A stretch of DNA of 64,000 nt from Flavobacteriales bacterium (lineage in GTDB: Bacteria; Bacteroidota; Bacteroidia; Flavobacteriales_E; Vicingaceae). The stretch lies in contig JAPHUD010000005.1 of NCBI GenBank assembly GCA_026196775.1, positions 61,997 through 125,996 of the forward strand, written 5' to 3'. Positions within the stretch are counted from its first letter, which is position 1. Each line of letters begins with the position of its first letter. The position numbers and the translations under genes are program-made. Below the pieces are notes generated by a model. The model saw nothing but the letters and a program-made list of their open reading frames with translations, was not told the origin of the DNA and searched no databases. Of this stretch, positions 1 through 9,768 are shown in pieces.

Positions 1-3000
1 AGTAGTTTGAAAGCTTCCTCCTAACAAAATACTATCTCCCTGACAAATAGTAGTTGACGTATTGTTCGTTGGAACACTTAATACGGTAATAACAACCGTA
101 TCGGTATCTCCACAAGAAGAACTTATTGCATAAGTAATGGTATGATTTCCTGTCCCAGCAACACTTGGGTCAAAAATACCATTTACAGTATCTGTAATAC
201 CAACTCCCGACCAAACTCCACCTCCATCAACTGCATTTAAGTTAATTTGATTTTCGTTTTCGCATAAATTAGCTACAGCAGAAATAGTAGCATCAGCTCC
301 AGAAGTTATATTTATGGTAATAGTACTATCTGAAGGACATGTACCATTAGTTGTATAAGTTACATTAAATGCTCCTGTTCCTGAAGATGCAATATTAATT
401 TCACCAGTAGTGGCATTAATTACTCCACTATTATCAATTGTAAATGTACCTCCTGTTAATCCTGTTATGGTTGGTGATGGATTTGGATCTGACAAACAAT
501 AAGTAGTAGCTGAATAACTAAAGCCAGCATCATCTTTTGGATCTATAATTAATGTGGTAGTTAACACACTATCGCAACCAAAAACATTGGTTAAAGTATC
601 GTAATAATTACCTGCTACTGTTTGGTAAGTTCCTCCCAACAAAATACTATCTCCCTGACAAATGGCAGCTGTTGTTGTGCCTGTTGTTGGAGCTAGCACA
701 GTAATTACAATTGTTGTATCATCAGTATTTGAACTAGCATCAGTAACTTGAAGTGTAATATTATGTGTACCTGCTGTAGTATAGCAAATACTTCCAGGAT
801 TTTGATTTGTACTTGTTCCTGGTGTTCCACTAGCAAAAGTCCAATTCCAAGAATTAATATTAGCACCTGTACTGTTATCTACAGGGGTAAAACAATCTCC
901 TACACATATAGTATCGGATGGTAAAGTAAAAGAAGCTGTTAGTGTTTGAGGAACACATGGATCTGTAATGGTAAAAGTATCAGAAACAACACATGCATTC
1001 TGCCCTGTAATAGTTACCCAATAAGTTCCCTGTGGCAAACCACTTACATCTTGAGTTGTGTCTGACGTTGACCATAAGTAAGTGTAGCTGTATGGAGCTT
1101 GTCCTTTAACCCTAATAAAATCAAAAGCTGATTGACGCAAACTTGACCCACTCATATCAGTACTTACACGTACTTCAATGTTTGTTCCTGTTGTTGGAAC
1201 TTGATAACAAAAATCTTGAAAAGTAGTTGATAATGCTGTTCCATCACCAAAACCATCATTATCAGTATCTTCTGCTAACCCTGATGGAAAAGTTCCTGAT
1301 GGTGGTCTGAATGTAGCTAACGTGTTCCATCCTAAACCATCTACATTATATTCTACAGTCATGTGGTTATTAGGATCAACACTCATGTTATTTCTTCCTA
1401 AAGCTAATAAAACACAAACTTCAATATTTGAATATCCGGCTATACTAGTTGGATTAGTGGTAACATCACATGTTACGGGAAGACTAGAAAACCCCGTTCT
1501 TCTTGCTCCAAAATAATAAGCACCTTCTTCATTAGTTGGATTAGTTGTGAAATTAATAGTATTATCATCTCCTCTTGTAAAAAAGTAAAAAGTACTTGGT
1601 GTTCCAGGGTATGGATTGGCAGTATATCTTACTCCATGTCCATCTGTTTCAAAGCCTTCTGCTAATAATGTAGTAAGTGTATCGAAACCAACTACAGAGG
1701 TATGAATATCTATTGCTCCATCAGTAGCTCCACAGGTAGAAGCATTAGTGATAGTAGCGCTATCTATAACAACTGTTTGTGGTTGATTTACAAATATACT
1801 ATCGGTAATACTACAACCACTAGCATCAGAAACGGTTACCGTGTACATTCCTCCGCTTAAATTGTTTATTGTTTGTGTCGTAGCTCCTGTTGACCATAAA
1901 AAGTTAAATTGAGGTTGTCCTTGTAAATTGATAACACTCGCAGAACCATCATTTACACAACTGGCATCTATAGCAGAAAGAGAAAAATCTAACCTAGTTA
2001 AACAGGGGTCTTCAAAGAAAGAAGCACAAAAATTAGTTAAACAATGATTAAAAGTTCCTGAATTAATGGTTACAGCATTTTGCGCAAAACCACTTCCAAC
2101 TCCGAAAACATTAGGATTATTAAATGCCGAAAGATAATTTCCACTTGCCGGCATGGCATACAATCTACAATCAGGACCTAACTGCAACGCTTTATAAGAA
2201 GAACCTACTGGTGAAACTTGAGTCATTGAGTTTTCAAAAGCAGTAACATTTGCAGCATTCAAATCAAATTGATAAATAGCACTTCCTTGACGTGTTCCAT
2301 ACAAAATATTTCCATCAGGAGAAAATTCAAAGGATCCCATAAAAGGACTAACAACTGCTTGCCATTTATGAACCAAAGCTCCTGTTGAATTATTAAAATC
2401 ATATACATTAAAATCTGGGTGTGCAGTTACCAAAGCATTACCTTGAGGTGACATATACATTCCATAAGAATTCCAATTGATCATTGGACCTGTTGTGGAT
2501 ATTACCGGCACAGGATTTACTCCTGCTGCTGTTACTTCATACGCATGAAATTCATTGTATCCTTGGTTAGAGCTAGAAGTTGATGTAGGATGAATTTTTA
2601 GAACCACAATCCAATAACCAGTAGATGTAGCATTTCTCACAGCTACTAATCTTTCTTGAGTTTTATCAGTAAGCATATTATTCTTAGTAATGACATCTCC
2701 ATTACCTGCATTTAAAGTCATATCAACCTCATGCCATTGCAAACCATTAATACCATTATTTTCAAAAATAGCATCTGTGGTAAAAATATAATACCTATCA
2801 TTATTTCCTGGGTGTGGTACAATAACAGCAGCTTGAACAGAAGAAGGATTTCCTAACAATCCTGTTCCATTAGGCATTATATTATTATTTCTATCCCAAA
2901 CTGTTGTTCCTTGTGTATAAAACTGAAGAATTCCATTAGTATCACTTATAGTAGCTGAGCCTTCAAAAGCATTCATTTGACTACCACTAAAACTAGCAGG

Positions 3001-3147
3001 TTGACAAGTAAAATCTAACGCTGCTTGATTTCCGAAATGCCAAAAAGTTGCTCTTTTCTTCTCTTGAGCTTCACTTTGAGCTGACAACATTAAAAAAGTA
3101 ACAACTATTGAAATTGTACTGTAAAAATTAAAGAATTTGTTTTTCAT
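1..3147 (-). CDS. T9SS-type giant surface protein, N-terminal part (propeller, SprB repeats, PKD)
   Basis: One reading frame stays open from an ATG at 3147 to the window edge (1049 codons, no stop), so the gene continues outside. Residues 1-28 are a Sec signal peptide ending SEAQ. Residues about 30-385 resemble the propeller-like N-terminal domain (FWHFGNQAALDF, IVPHPG, YYIFTTDA) of Bacteroidota proteins carrying a gliding-motility-associated C-terminal domain. A SprB-type repeat follows (about 387-451; LWSTGATTQTI), then a second SprB repeat interrupted by an inserted domain (about 466-729), a PKD domain (about 732-816; WNWTFASGTPG), and two copies of an ICQGDSILLGG motif (about 827 and 1031). 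Export by T9SS with a C-terminal sorting domain beyond the window is inferred. A surface adhesin or gliding role is possible but not shown. Confidence 0.85.
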   Translation of the reverse strand, partial: MKNKFFNFYSTISIVVTFLMLSAQSEAQEKKRATFWHFGNQAALDFTCQPASFSGSQMNAFEGSATISDTNGILQFYTQGTTVWDRNNNIMPNGTGLLGNPSSVQAAVIVPHPGNNDRYYIFTTDAIFENNGINGLQWHEVDMTLNAGNGDVITKNNMLTDKTQERLVAVRNATSTGYWIVVLKIHPTSTSSSNQGYNEFHAYEVTAAGVNPVPVISTTGPMINWNSYGMYMSPQGNALVTAHPDFNVYDFNNSTGALVHKWQAVVSPFMGSFEFSPDGNILYGTRQGSAIYQFDLNAANVTAFENSMTQVSPVGSSYKALQLGPDCRLYAMPASGNYLSAFNNPNVFGVGSGFAQNAVTINSGTFNHCLTNFCASFFEDPCLTRLDFSLSAIDASCVNDGSASVINLQGQPQFNFLWSTGATTQTINNLSGGMYTVTVSDASGCSITDSIFVNQPQTVVIDSATITNASTCGATDGAIDIHTSVVGFDTLTTLLAEGFETDGHGVRYTANPYPGTPSTFYFFTRGDDNTINFTTNPTNEEGAYYFGARRTGFSSLPVTCDVTTNPTSIAGYSNIEVCVLLALGRNNMSVDPNNHMTVEYNVDGLGWNTLATFRPPSGTFPSGLAEDTDNDGFGDGTALSTTFQDFCYQVPTTGTNIEVRVSTDMSGSSLRQSAFDFIRVKGQAPYSYTYLWSTSDTTQDVSGLPQGTYWVTITGQNACVVSDTFTITDPCVPQTLTASFTLPSDTICVGDCFTPVDNSTGANINSWNWTFASGTPGTSTNQNPGSICYTTAGTHNITLQVTDASSNTDDTTIVITVLAPTTGTTTAAICQGDSILLGGTYQTVAGNYYDTLTNVFGCDSVLTTTLIIDPKDDAGFSYSATTYCLSDPNPSPTITGLTGGTFTIDNSGVINATTGEINIASSGTGAFNVTYTTNGTCPSDSTITINITSGADATISAVANLCENENQINLNAVDGGGVWSGVGITDTVNGIFDPSVAGTGNHTITYAISSSCGDTDTVVITVLSVPTNNTSTTICQGDSILLGGSFQTT

Positions 3148-3317
3148 GGCTAAAACTAATTATTTGTTTTTCAAAACAATATTAGTTTGCTTTACCATTA
3201 ATAAAAAATAAGCAATTGCTAATAATTACTATTTAAACCTGTATTATCACAAGTTATTTAGCTAAATAATAGAACTTAAAAAGGTAATTTATATCAATAT
3301 TAAAATCATTGATATCT

Positions 3318-4832
3318 TTAAGAGAATTTAGTATTATATACTTTTAAACATTTTGCCATTTCAACACCTTTAATTTCGCTTTGCACCCAACATAGAATAT
3401 TGAAATTACTGAGCAATTGACGCTCTTTAGGTGTTTGGACAATCTCTAATAATTCTGCTTCATATTTTTCAAAAACACCAATATTATCATCATTGATTAG
3501 TTGCTTAATGAATCTTAAAAAACTATGATATAAAACGTAATTTATATTTTTTTGCTCAAAAAGGTATTTCATTGAATTATAAAATGATTCATATAAATCT
3601 ATATTTTTCATTTTATAATGAAGAATAAACTGAATTATTTTAGAAATAAGATAAACATCGGATCTAAATGTATCATCTTTTTCATTTACAATAATAAAAT
3701 TATAATACTGTGCTTTTTTATAATCTTCTAACAGAAAATAGGAATAACACAAATTAAATTGAATAATTTTTTTGAAAAGTGGTGTTATTTTACTATCATA
3801 TTTTTTTAAACCAAGTTCTATTTTTGGTAGTTCTTGTCTCATTTTATTTAACTCTACATTCTCAATTAAAAGGTTTAAATAATTACACGATAGATATTCG
3901 AATATTTTAATTTCGATTTGATTTGAGTTTGGAGAAATAGTACTTAACTTCTTAAAGTAATATTGTGCTTGTTCCCAATCTTTATTTCTAGAACAACCAA
4001 CTGCATAGTTATTCAAATAAGTAATGTAGTTATATTGGTCGGTATCTTTTCTTAGAGGATAATCCTCATAAAGTTTTATTACTTGATACAAACACTTATG
4101 TTCTTCTTTATAATTATTTGTGGCGTAATGATAATTGGCCCAAATACTATGGAAACACCTTGTAGAAATAAAACTATTGGTTAAAACATCTTCAGAAAGC
4201 AAAGGGTTATTAATAATTTCATTAAATTTATTTAAGTTTTCTTGAGATTGTAACAACCCACTTTTCTTAGTTAATATAAACCCTTTATTACTTAAGTTTA
4301 AATATTTCCTTTCAACACTTAACTTATTTATTGCCTCATTTTGAATTTTTTGAAGTCTATCATACTTTGCCTGATATTTTTTTCCTTCAAAGGTTTTTAA
4401 GGCATTCATATACCAACTTATGGTTTCTATAATATAAGTTTGGTTATCTATTTTCTGAGAAAGCTTAAGAGTTTTATCTGCCATAACAACAGCTTGTTTA
4501 TACAAGGCTTTGTTATACAATATTTCAATTTGATTAATCTTTCTTCTTACAGTAATATTGATAGATTTTTGAGCGTGATAATCTTCTAAGGCTTTTATTA
4601 TAATGTCGTAAAGGTAATTCTTAAGTCTTGAAGGATGTTTTGTAAAAATTATTTTTCCTTCTATATATTCTGCTGATTTACCTTCTTTTTTCAGTATTAA
4701 GTTAAACAGTTTTAAGCTAAGTTGGTTTTCTTTCCCAATATGTTTTGTCATAAACAACTTAACATACCTTTTTTCACTACTTGATAATGAAAAAATTAAT
4801 TCATATAAGTGATTAGAAAGTGTTTTTGACAT
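3318..4832 (-). CDS. TPR-like helical repeat protein, last gene of the polysaccharide operon
   Basis: I do not recognise a named family. The 504 residues have no signal peptide or membrane segment and are rich in Lys, Tyr, Leu and Asn in an amphipathic helix pattern typical of degenerate tetratricopeptide solenoids (for example YNKALYKQAVVMADKTLKLS and a WEQAQYYFKKL unit in the middle). The start ATG lies only 2 bp after the stop of the WecA-like transferase, so it is almost certainly translated from the same message as the export genes. A cytoplasmic scaffold or regulatory role in polysaccharide synthesis is only a guess from position; the sequence itself suggests protein-protein binding. 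Confidence 0.75.
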   Translation of the reverse strand: MSKTLSNHLYELIFSLSSSEKRYVKLFMTKHIGKENQLSLKLFNLILKKEGKSAEYIEGKIIFTKHPSRLKNYLYDIIIKALEDYHAQKSINITVRRKINQIEILYNKALYKQAVVMADKTLKLSQKIDNQTYIIETISWYMNALKTFEGKKYQAKYDRLQKIQNEAINKLSVERKYLNLSNKGFILTKKSGLLQSQENLNKFNEIINNPLLSEDVLTNSFISTRCFHSIWANYHYATNNYKEEHKCLYQVIKLYEDYPLRKDTDQYNYITYLNNYAVGCSRNKDWEQAQYYFKKLSTISPNSNQIEIKIFEYLSCNYLNLLIENVELNKMRQELPKIELGLKKYDSKITPLFKKIIQFNLCYSYFLLEDYKKAQYYNFIIVNEKDDTFRSDVYLISKIIQFILHYKMKNIDLYESFYNSMKYLFEQKNINYVLYHSFLRFIKQLINDDNIGVFEKYEAELLEIVQTPKERQLLSNFNILCWVQSEIKGVEMAKCLKVYNTKFS

Positions 4833-4834
4833 AG

Positions 4835-5908
4835 TTATTTGTTTTCTGACTTGTCAATATTTTTATTAGCAATACGAAAAAGTATAAAAAATACAACTAG
4901 AAAAAAACCTCCAAAAATAGCGGTATAAGCATGCATCCATTTAGGAATATGATTTACAATAACATAAACCATAATAGCTGCTACAATAGCAATTATAAGC
5001 ATAATAATAGCTACTTGTTTTTCACTAAGTCCTAAATAGGATAAATGATGAGTTGTATGATCCTTACCACCTACAAAAGGTGATTTTCCTTTGCTTGCTC
5101 TTTTAATAACTACAGTTGTTGTATCAATAATTGGGATAATAAAACTTAACAAAGGAATGATGAATTGCTTTGAAATAGCAAAGTCACTTCCATTTTGAAC
5201 TGGATTCCATAAATAATGTATACTTAATCCTGCTAAAGTAATACCCAAAAACTGACTCCCAGTATCTCCCATAAACATTTTTGAAGGACTCCAATTAAAA
5301 TATAGAAAACAAAACAAGGTTGCGATTAAACCTATTACAATCGTCAGGTAGGTTGGGTTATGCTCATGCCCTAACATTACTGAAAGGATTGTAATTAGAA
5401 TAATTAATGAAACAGATGTAGTAATACCATCCATATTGTCCAACATGTTTATAGAATTCATTAAACCTACTACCCACACTATTGTTAGTGTATAGTTCCA
5501 AATATTATTTTCAAATAAATTAATATAAGTTCCTGAATAAATTAATATTACTCCGCAAACTATTTGTACAATTAATTTTAATAAAGGTTTAGTATTATAA
5601 GCATCGTCTGCCAACCCCATTAAAAAACCTAATGAAACAGCCCCTATCATTCCTGTTGTTTGAAAATCCATATCTATGTTATGGTAAGAAAAAACAAATG
5701 GATGTAAGGTAATCGACAATAAAAATACAATATAAAAAGTTAATCCACCAAGTGCGGGTTTCGATTTAGCACTCCACCTAACATCAATATCTTTATCATT
5801 TCTAATTCCAAGTGTTTTAACAAATCTCAACAATATGTTATTAATGAAAAAGGAGAACAACAATGCTCCCAAAAAGAAAAAGATATGTTTATTAAAAAAC
5901 AATTCCAT
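4835..5908 (-). CDS. WecA/TagO/MraY-type undecaprenyl-phosphate sugar-1-phosphate transferase
   Basis: A 357-residue polytopic membrane protein of the polyprenyl-phosphate N-acetylhexosamine-1-phosphate transferase family. These enzymes move a sugar-1-phosphate from a UDP-sugar to undecaprenyl phosphate on the cytoplasmic face. Family signatures are present in order: LGGL at 53-56, the Asp pair DD at 101-102, NMLDNMDG at 154-161, MGDTGS at 213-218 and the His-rich loop DHTTHHLS at 283-290. About ten hydrophobic segments can be seen. It abuts rfbC with no intergenic base (rfbC stop 5909-5911, this ATG ends at 5908), which points to translational coupling. In this operon it probably starts the repeat unit of the exported polysaccharide; WecA-like, not peptidoglycan MraY, is inferred from the context. 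Confidence 0.88.
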   Translation of the reverse strand: MELFFNKHIFFFLGALLFSFFINNILLRFVKTLGIRNDKDIDVRWSAKSKPALGGLTFYIVFLLSITLHPFVFSYHNIDMDFQTTGMIGAVSLGFLMGLADDAYNTKPLLKLIVQIVCGVILIYSGTYINLFENNIWNYTLTIVWVVGLMNSINMLDNMDGITTSVSLIILITILSVMLGHEHNPTYLTIVIGLIATLFCFLYFNWSPSKMFMGDTGSQFLGITLAGLSIHYLWNPVQNGSDFAISKQFIIPLLSFIIPIIDTTTVVIKRASKGKSPFVGGKDHTTHHLSYLGLSEKQVAIIMLIIAIVAAIMVYVIVNHIPKWMHAYTAIFGGFFLVVFFILFRIANKNIDKSENK

Positions 5909-6451
5909 TTAGAAAGGTGTTGAAAAGGATTTTAATGTAGTAGCTACTTTATCTTTTTCTGATAAAATAGGTGTTGTAACACCCCAATTAATAGCTAAAT
6001 CTTTATCATTCCACAACAAAGCTCCTTCTGATACTTTATTGTAATAATTAGAGCATTTGTATGAAAAAATGGTATTATCAGCTAGGGTTAAAAAACCGTG
6101 AGCAAAACCTTCTGGAATATAAAGTGTTTTTTTATTGGTCTCCGATAGCTCAACCACAACATGCTTTCCATAAGTTGGGGAGTTTTTTCTAATATCAACA
6201 GCAACATCTAAGACAGATCCTTTAATTACTCTTATTAACTTAGCTTGTGCATATGGCGGAGCCTGAAAATGAAGCCCTCTTAACACTCCTTTTTGAGATA
6301 GTGATTGATTATCTTGAACAAAATCATCCTCAATTCCATTTTTTTTAAATAACTCTTTTTGGTAGTACTCAAAAAAATGTCCTCTTTCATCCTCAAAAAC
6401 AAGGGGTTCTATAATTACTATATCTTCAATAGCTGTCTTGATAAAATTCAT
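5909..6451 (-). CDS. rfbC: dTDP-4-dehydrorhamnose 3,5-epimerase
   Basis: A 180-residue cupin enzyme of the RmlC family, which epimerises C3 and C5 of dTDP-4-keto-6-deoxyglucose on the way to dTDP-L-rhamnose. Visible hallmarks are DERGHFFE at 21-28, QDNQS at 46-50, the catalytic His in RGLHFQ (H61), substrate-binding Lys71, the active-site Tyr in SYKCSNYY (Y131), and the LSEKD segment near 163-167 that carries the partner Asp. Length is normal for the family. It sits between wzc and the WecA-like gene in the same operon. The other dTDP-rhamnose genes (rfbA, rfbB, rfbD) are not in the window, so they must lie elsewhere or the substrate is imported from another pathway branch. Confidence 0.93.
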   Translation of the reverse strand: MNFIKTAIEDIVIIEPLVFEDERGHFFEYYQKELFKKNGIEDDFVQDNQSLSQKGVLRGLHFQAPPYAQAKLIRVIKGSVLDVAVDIRKNSPTYGKHVVVELSETNKKTLYIPEGFAHGFLTLADNTIFSYKCSNYYNKVSEGALLWNDKDLAINWGVTTPILSEKDKVATTLKSFSTPF

Positions 6452-6465
6452 TTAATACTGTTTCT

Positions 6466-8883
6466 TTATTTTTTAATCCCTATCTTCTTTAATACTTTTT
6501 CAATAAATGTGGTCGACTCTTCACTCCCATCATAATAATAACCATTTTTACTTCCGTAGCTATAACTATAATTATATCCATAACTATAGAATTTATCACT
6601 AAAATCTACTGCATTAAGAATGATGGATAACTTAGAAATTTCATTTTCAATTACTAATTTATCTATATTATTAATGAAATTCTTTCTAGAATATTCACTT
6701 TTAAACACGTAAATAGGATAGTCGGCAAACTTAAGCGTCTCCATCGCATCAGAAACTAATCCTATTGGTGGGTTATCAACTACAACATAATCGTATCCAT
6801 ATTCTTGTTTTAGCTGATTAATAATTTCCTCAATTCCTCCTCCAATAATTAATTCAGAAGGGTTTGGAGGTATTGGTCCTGAAGTAATAAAGTCTAAGTT
6901 TTCTAATTCACTTTTATGGATACACTCTTTAATAGAACTTTTATTAATTAAAATAGTACTCATCCCGAAAGTATTTTTAACTCCAAAACCTATATGAATT
7001 TTAGGTCTTCTCATATCCAAATCAATTATCACTACTTTTTTTCCAGACATCGCTATAATCCCAGCTAAATTGATAGCACAAAATGTTTTCCCCTCTCCAG
7101 AAATGGTTGAAGTTACTGCTATGGTTTTTTTCTGATTATTACTTGATATAAACTGTAAATTAGAGCGTACAGACCTAAAGGATTCTGAAATAACTGATTT
7201 TGGTTCTTTATTTATAACTAATTGAGATACTGGAATTTTGTTTTGATAAATTGGTATATTTCCCAAAAAACCTACTGACGACCTAATATACCTATTAATT
7301 TCATCAATGGTGGAGATGGTATTTTTAAATACATACCTAATGATTAACAACACCAAACTAATTACAACACCTAATAAAATACCTGTAATTAAAATAAGGT
7401 TTCTATCAGGCGACATAGGTGAACTTGGTATATTTGCTTTATCTAAAATAGTATGTTGTGGAACAAAACCTGCTTCTGAAATAGAATATTCAGTTCTTTT
7501 TTCCATTAATAGTGTAAAGAATTTTTCATCTATAGATAAAACCCTTTGTAAACGTGCATACTCTAACTCATTTGCTGGTACTGTTAAATATTTAGTCTGA
7601 ATTTCATTAACTTTTTTAACAACTTCTTTCCTTCTGATTTCTAGTTTGCTAATTAATGAGTTTATCGTAGTAAAGAGTATTTCTTTTTGAACATCAATTT
7701 GATTTTCCAAAGACTTAATACTTCCACTATTTACAGTAACTTCACTAAGTAAGTTTTGTTTTTGAACCATTAAACTTTGAAGGTTGCTTATTAATGCAGT
7801 AATACTCGCTTCATATTCTGTTCCTGTTAGCGTAGGTAAGAGATTATATACATCAATTGAATTAATTTTTCCTGTAACTGACTTACTTATTTCTTTCAAA
7901 ACACTTGTCTGGAAGTCAATATCAATTAATTGGTTTTCGAAACGGTTTATTTTATCTAAATAAAGAGAAGAAACCTCATTTGGATTTCCAATTTTTTTAG
8001 ACACTTGAAAATCTTGAATTCTATTTTCAGAAAGCTTTACTTTATTGTAATACTTATCCAATTGGTCATCCAGAAATTGAATAATTTTTTTAGAACTTTT
8101 ACTTCTCTCCTCAATATCATACAAAATATATTCATTTGCTAAAGAAGTAATTATATCAGATGTTTTAAGAGCATTATTATCTACAAACGAAATACTAATG
8201 GTCTTGGCTGATGGGTTTAATGGAAAAACCCCTAATTGCTGAATATATCTATTGGTTAATGCTTCGAGATCATTTATTGCAAAAAACATAGCATTGTTTT
8301 TGTCAGCACCAAATTCATTATAATTATCAAAAACAATTCTTATGGTAACTTCTTTTAATTCGATTGGAGCATTAGATTTATACTCTCCTATTAATTTTTC
8401 TGATTGGAATAAGTTGAATTTTTGGTTGTTAGTTTTTTCTATATAGAACTTTTTACCTAAAACTGAAGAATCTTTTACTTCAAAAAATACTTTAAAAGGC
8501 GAATTTTTATACAACTCATACTCTAGAATTTTTCCTTGATTAAAATAGCTCACATCTAAAGGCAACTTACTCAAGGCTCTTTTAAGCAATAATTTAGATC
8601 TTAAAAGTTCTACATCTTTAGCAACATCTTCTGTTTTATTAAAGTTATCAACCTGAAGTACTTTGTTGGCAGTATTCTCACTTCCTACTTGCAGCACTAA
8701 TTTAGATTGATAAATAGGCACAGTATATCTTAAATAGACTAAAGAAAGAGCAAGACAGACAGCAATAATTACCACAAAATATATAAAAGTCTTTTTAAAA
8801 ACTTTTAATAATAAGATTATATCCAACTCTGTGTTGAAGTTAGATATAATTTCTTTTTTGTGTGCAAACTGATCTTCTTGCAT
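6466..8883 (-). CDS. Wzc-like polysaccharide co-polymerase and BY-type tyrosine autokinase
   Basis: An 805-residue inner-membrane protein controlling polysaccharide chain assembly and export. It has a cytoplasmic N-terminus, TM1 at about 33-52, a Wzz-type periplasmic region with long helical stretches (about 260-460), TM2 at about 496-518 and a C-terminal kinase domain. Kinase motifs: Walker A SGEGKT (595-600), Walker A' VVIIDLDMRRPK (617-628) and Walker B VVVDNPP (700-706). The C-terminal tail has nine Tyr between 766 and 784, the usual autophosphorylation cluster. Kinase and co-polymerase are fused in one chain, as in Proteobacteria and most Bacteroidota. It lies 10 bp after the wza-like gene. 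No cognate low-molecular-weight phosphatase is beside it; the one at 29435 is far away. Confidence 0.93.
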   Translation of the reverse strand: MQEDQFAHKKEIISNFNTELDIILLLKVFKKTFIYFVVIIAVCLALSLVYLRYTVPIYQSKLVLQVGSENTANKVLQVDNFNKTEDVAKDVELLRSKLLLKRALSKLPLDVSYFNQGKILEYELYKNSPFKVFFEVKDSSVLGKKFYIEKTNNQKFNLFQSEKLIGEYKSNAPIELKEVTIRIVFDNYNEFGADKNNAMFFAINDLEALTNRYIQQLGVFPLNPSAKTISISFVDNNALKTSDIITSLANEYILYDIEERSKSSKKIIQFLDDQLDKYYNKVKLSENRIQDFQVSKKIGNPNEVSSLYLDKINRFENQLIDIDFQTSVLKEISKSVTGKINSIDVYNLLPTLTGTEYEASITALISNLQSLMVQKQNLLSEVTVNSGSIKSLENQIDVQKEILFTTINSLISKLEIRRKEVVKKVNEIQTKYLTVPANELEYARLQRVLSIDEKFFTLLMEKRTEYSISEAGFVPQHTILDKANIPSSPMSPDRNLILITGILLGVVISLVLLIIRYVFKNTISTIDEINRYIRSSVGFLGNIPIYQNKIPVSQLVINKEPKSVISESFRSVRSNLQFISSNNQKKTIAVTSTISGEGKTFCAINLAGIIAMSGKKVVIIDLDMRRPKIHIGFGVKNTFGMSTILINKSSIKECIHKSELENLDFITSGPIPPNPSELIIGGGIEEIINQLKQEYGYDYVVVDNPPIGLVSDAMETLKFADYPIYVFKSEYSRKNFINNIDKLVIENEISKLSIILNAVDFSDKFYSYGYNYSYSYGSKNGYYYDGSEESTTFIEKVLKKIGIKK

Positions 8884-8893
8884 TATTTTTTAA

Positions 8894-9673
8894 TTATTCA
8901 GCACCTAGCCTATCTATAACAATAATAAGCGTTAGTGTACTAGTTATTAAACTTACTATTGGAGCTATATCTCTAATGGCTTCTCTCACAAAATTATTTC
9001 TAAACTCAACATAAATGATGTCATTTGCTTGTAGCGGAAAATCAATAGTTTTTAATCCATCAATCGTGCTCAAATCAAATAAAAATACTTGTGGGTTACT
9101 TAAATCTCCCCTTACAACTTTAATTCTTTTAGCTTTAGAATCATTAGTTAAACCACCTGCTAATCCTAGTGCTTCTATTAAGGTTACATTTTCATTATTA
9201 AGTGGCACCACCTTACCACTTCCACCACCACCTGTAAATACAGTAACTCTTCTATTTTGAACTCTCAACACAACAAAAGGTTTAATGTAATATTTAGAGT
9301 AAATTTCTTCTAAATGTTTTTCTGCTTCTCTTAGTGTTTTTCCTCTTAATTCAATTCTTCCTACTATGGGTAATTTACAAAAACCATCATAATCAATTAA
9401 ATATTGAACTTGACCTACTTGTTGTCTTGCTACTCCTGCTCCACCTCCGTCAATAGCGGTAAAATCTACCAAAGAAGTTCCATCATTAGTATAAAGTTTA
9501 AACTCTAAGATATCACTTACTGCAATTACATACAAAGGATTACTATCGGTTGGAGGTGCCGCAAACTTATAATCTTTAGGAGTTTTTAACATCCTGTTGG
9601 AATTATAATTACAACTAACAAATGATATTACTACAAATAGACCTAATGTCCATTTTAAAATATTCAATTTCAT
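8894..9673 (-). CDS. Wza-like polysaccharide export lipoprotein
   Basis: A 259-residue outer-membrane polysaccharide export protein. The signal peptide ends in the lipobox FVSC with the acylated Cys at 21. A Poly_export domain follows (about 46-140; YVIAVSDILEFKL), then an SLBB segment (about 143-192; EALGLAGGL). A C-terminal hydrophobic helix at about 235-254 would form the outer-membrane pore helix, as in Wza. It is the first gene of a five-gene minus-strand operon and has its own TAnnTTTG promoter element at 9733-9740. It should work with the Wzc-like kinase encoded directly downstream. Confidence 0.92.
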   Translation of the reverse strand: MKLNILKWTLGLFVVISFVSCNYNSNRMLKTPKDYKFAAPPTDSNPLYVIAVSDILEFKLYTNDGTSLVDFTAIDGGGAGVARQQVGQVQYLIDYDGFCKLPIVGRIELRGKTLREAEKHLEEIYSKYYIKPFVVLRVQNRRVTVFTGGGGSGKVVPLNNENVTLIEALGLAGGLTNDSKAKRIKVVRGDLSNPQVFLFDLSTIDGLKTIDFPLQANDIIYVEFRNNFVREAIRDIAPIVSLITSTLTLIIVIDRLGAE

Positions 9674-9732
9674 ATCTAGATATTTAACAAATTATAATTG
9701 TTAACGATAAATTCTTAACTTACACTATATGA

Positions 9733-9740
9733 CAAAACTA
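9733..9740 (-). promoter_or_regulatory. -7 element of the wza operon promoter
   Basis: Read on the minus strand the bases are TAGTTTTG, a perfect match to the Bacteroidota -7 consensus TAnnTTTG. A weak TTTA lies 23 bp further upstream. It implies a leader of about 50 nt before the wza-like ATG at 9673. Seen in sequence; activity is inferred. Confidence 0.55.
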
Positions 9741-9768
9741 TAAAAATTGATTGTAAAAATTGATAAAT

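Noticed and set aside
1322..1516. A 64-codon forward frame inside the giant minus-strand gene
   Set aside because: It is the antisense shadow of the PKD/SprB gene, which is open through the whole region and has clear domains.
9015..9260. Forward frame of 81 codons over the wza-like gene
   Set aside because: Antisense shadow of a well-supported export lipoprotein gene.
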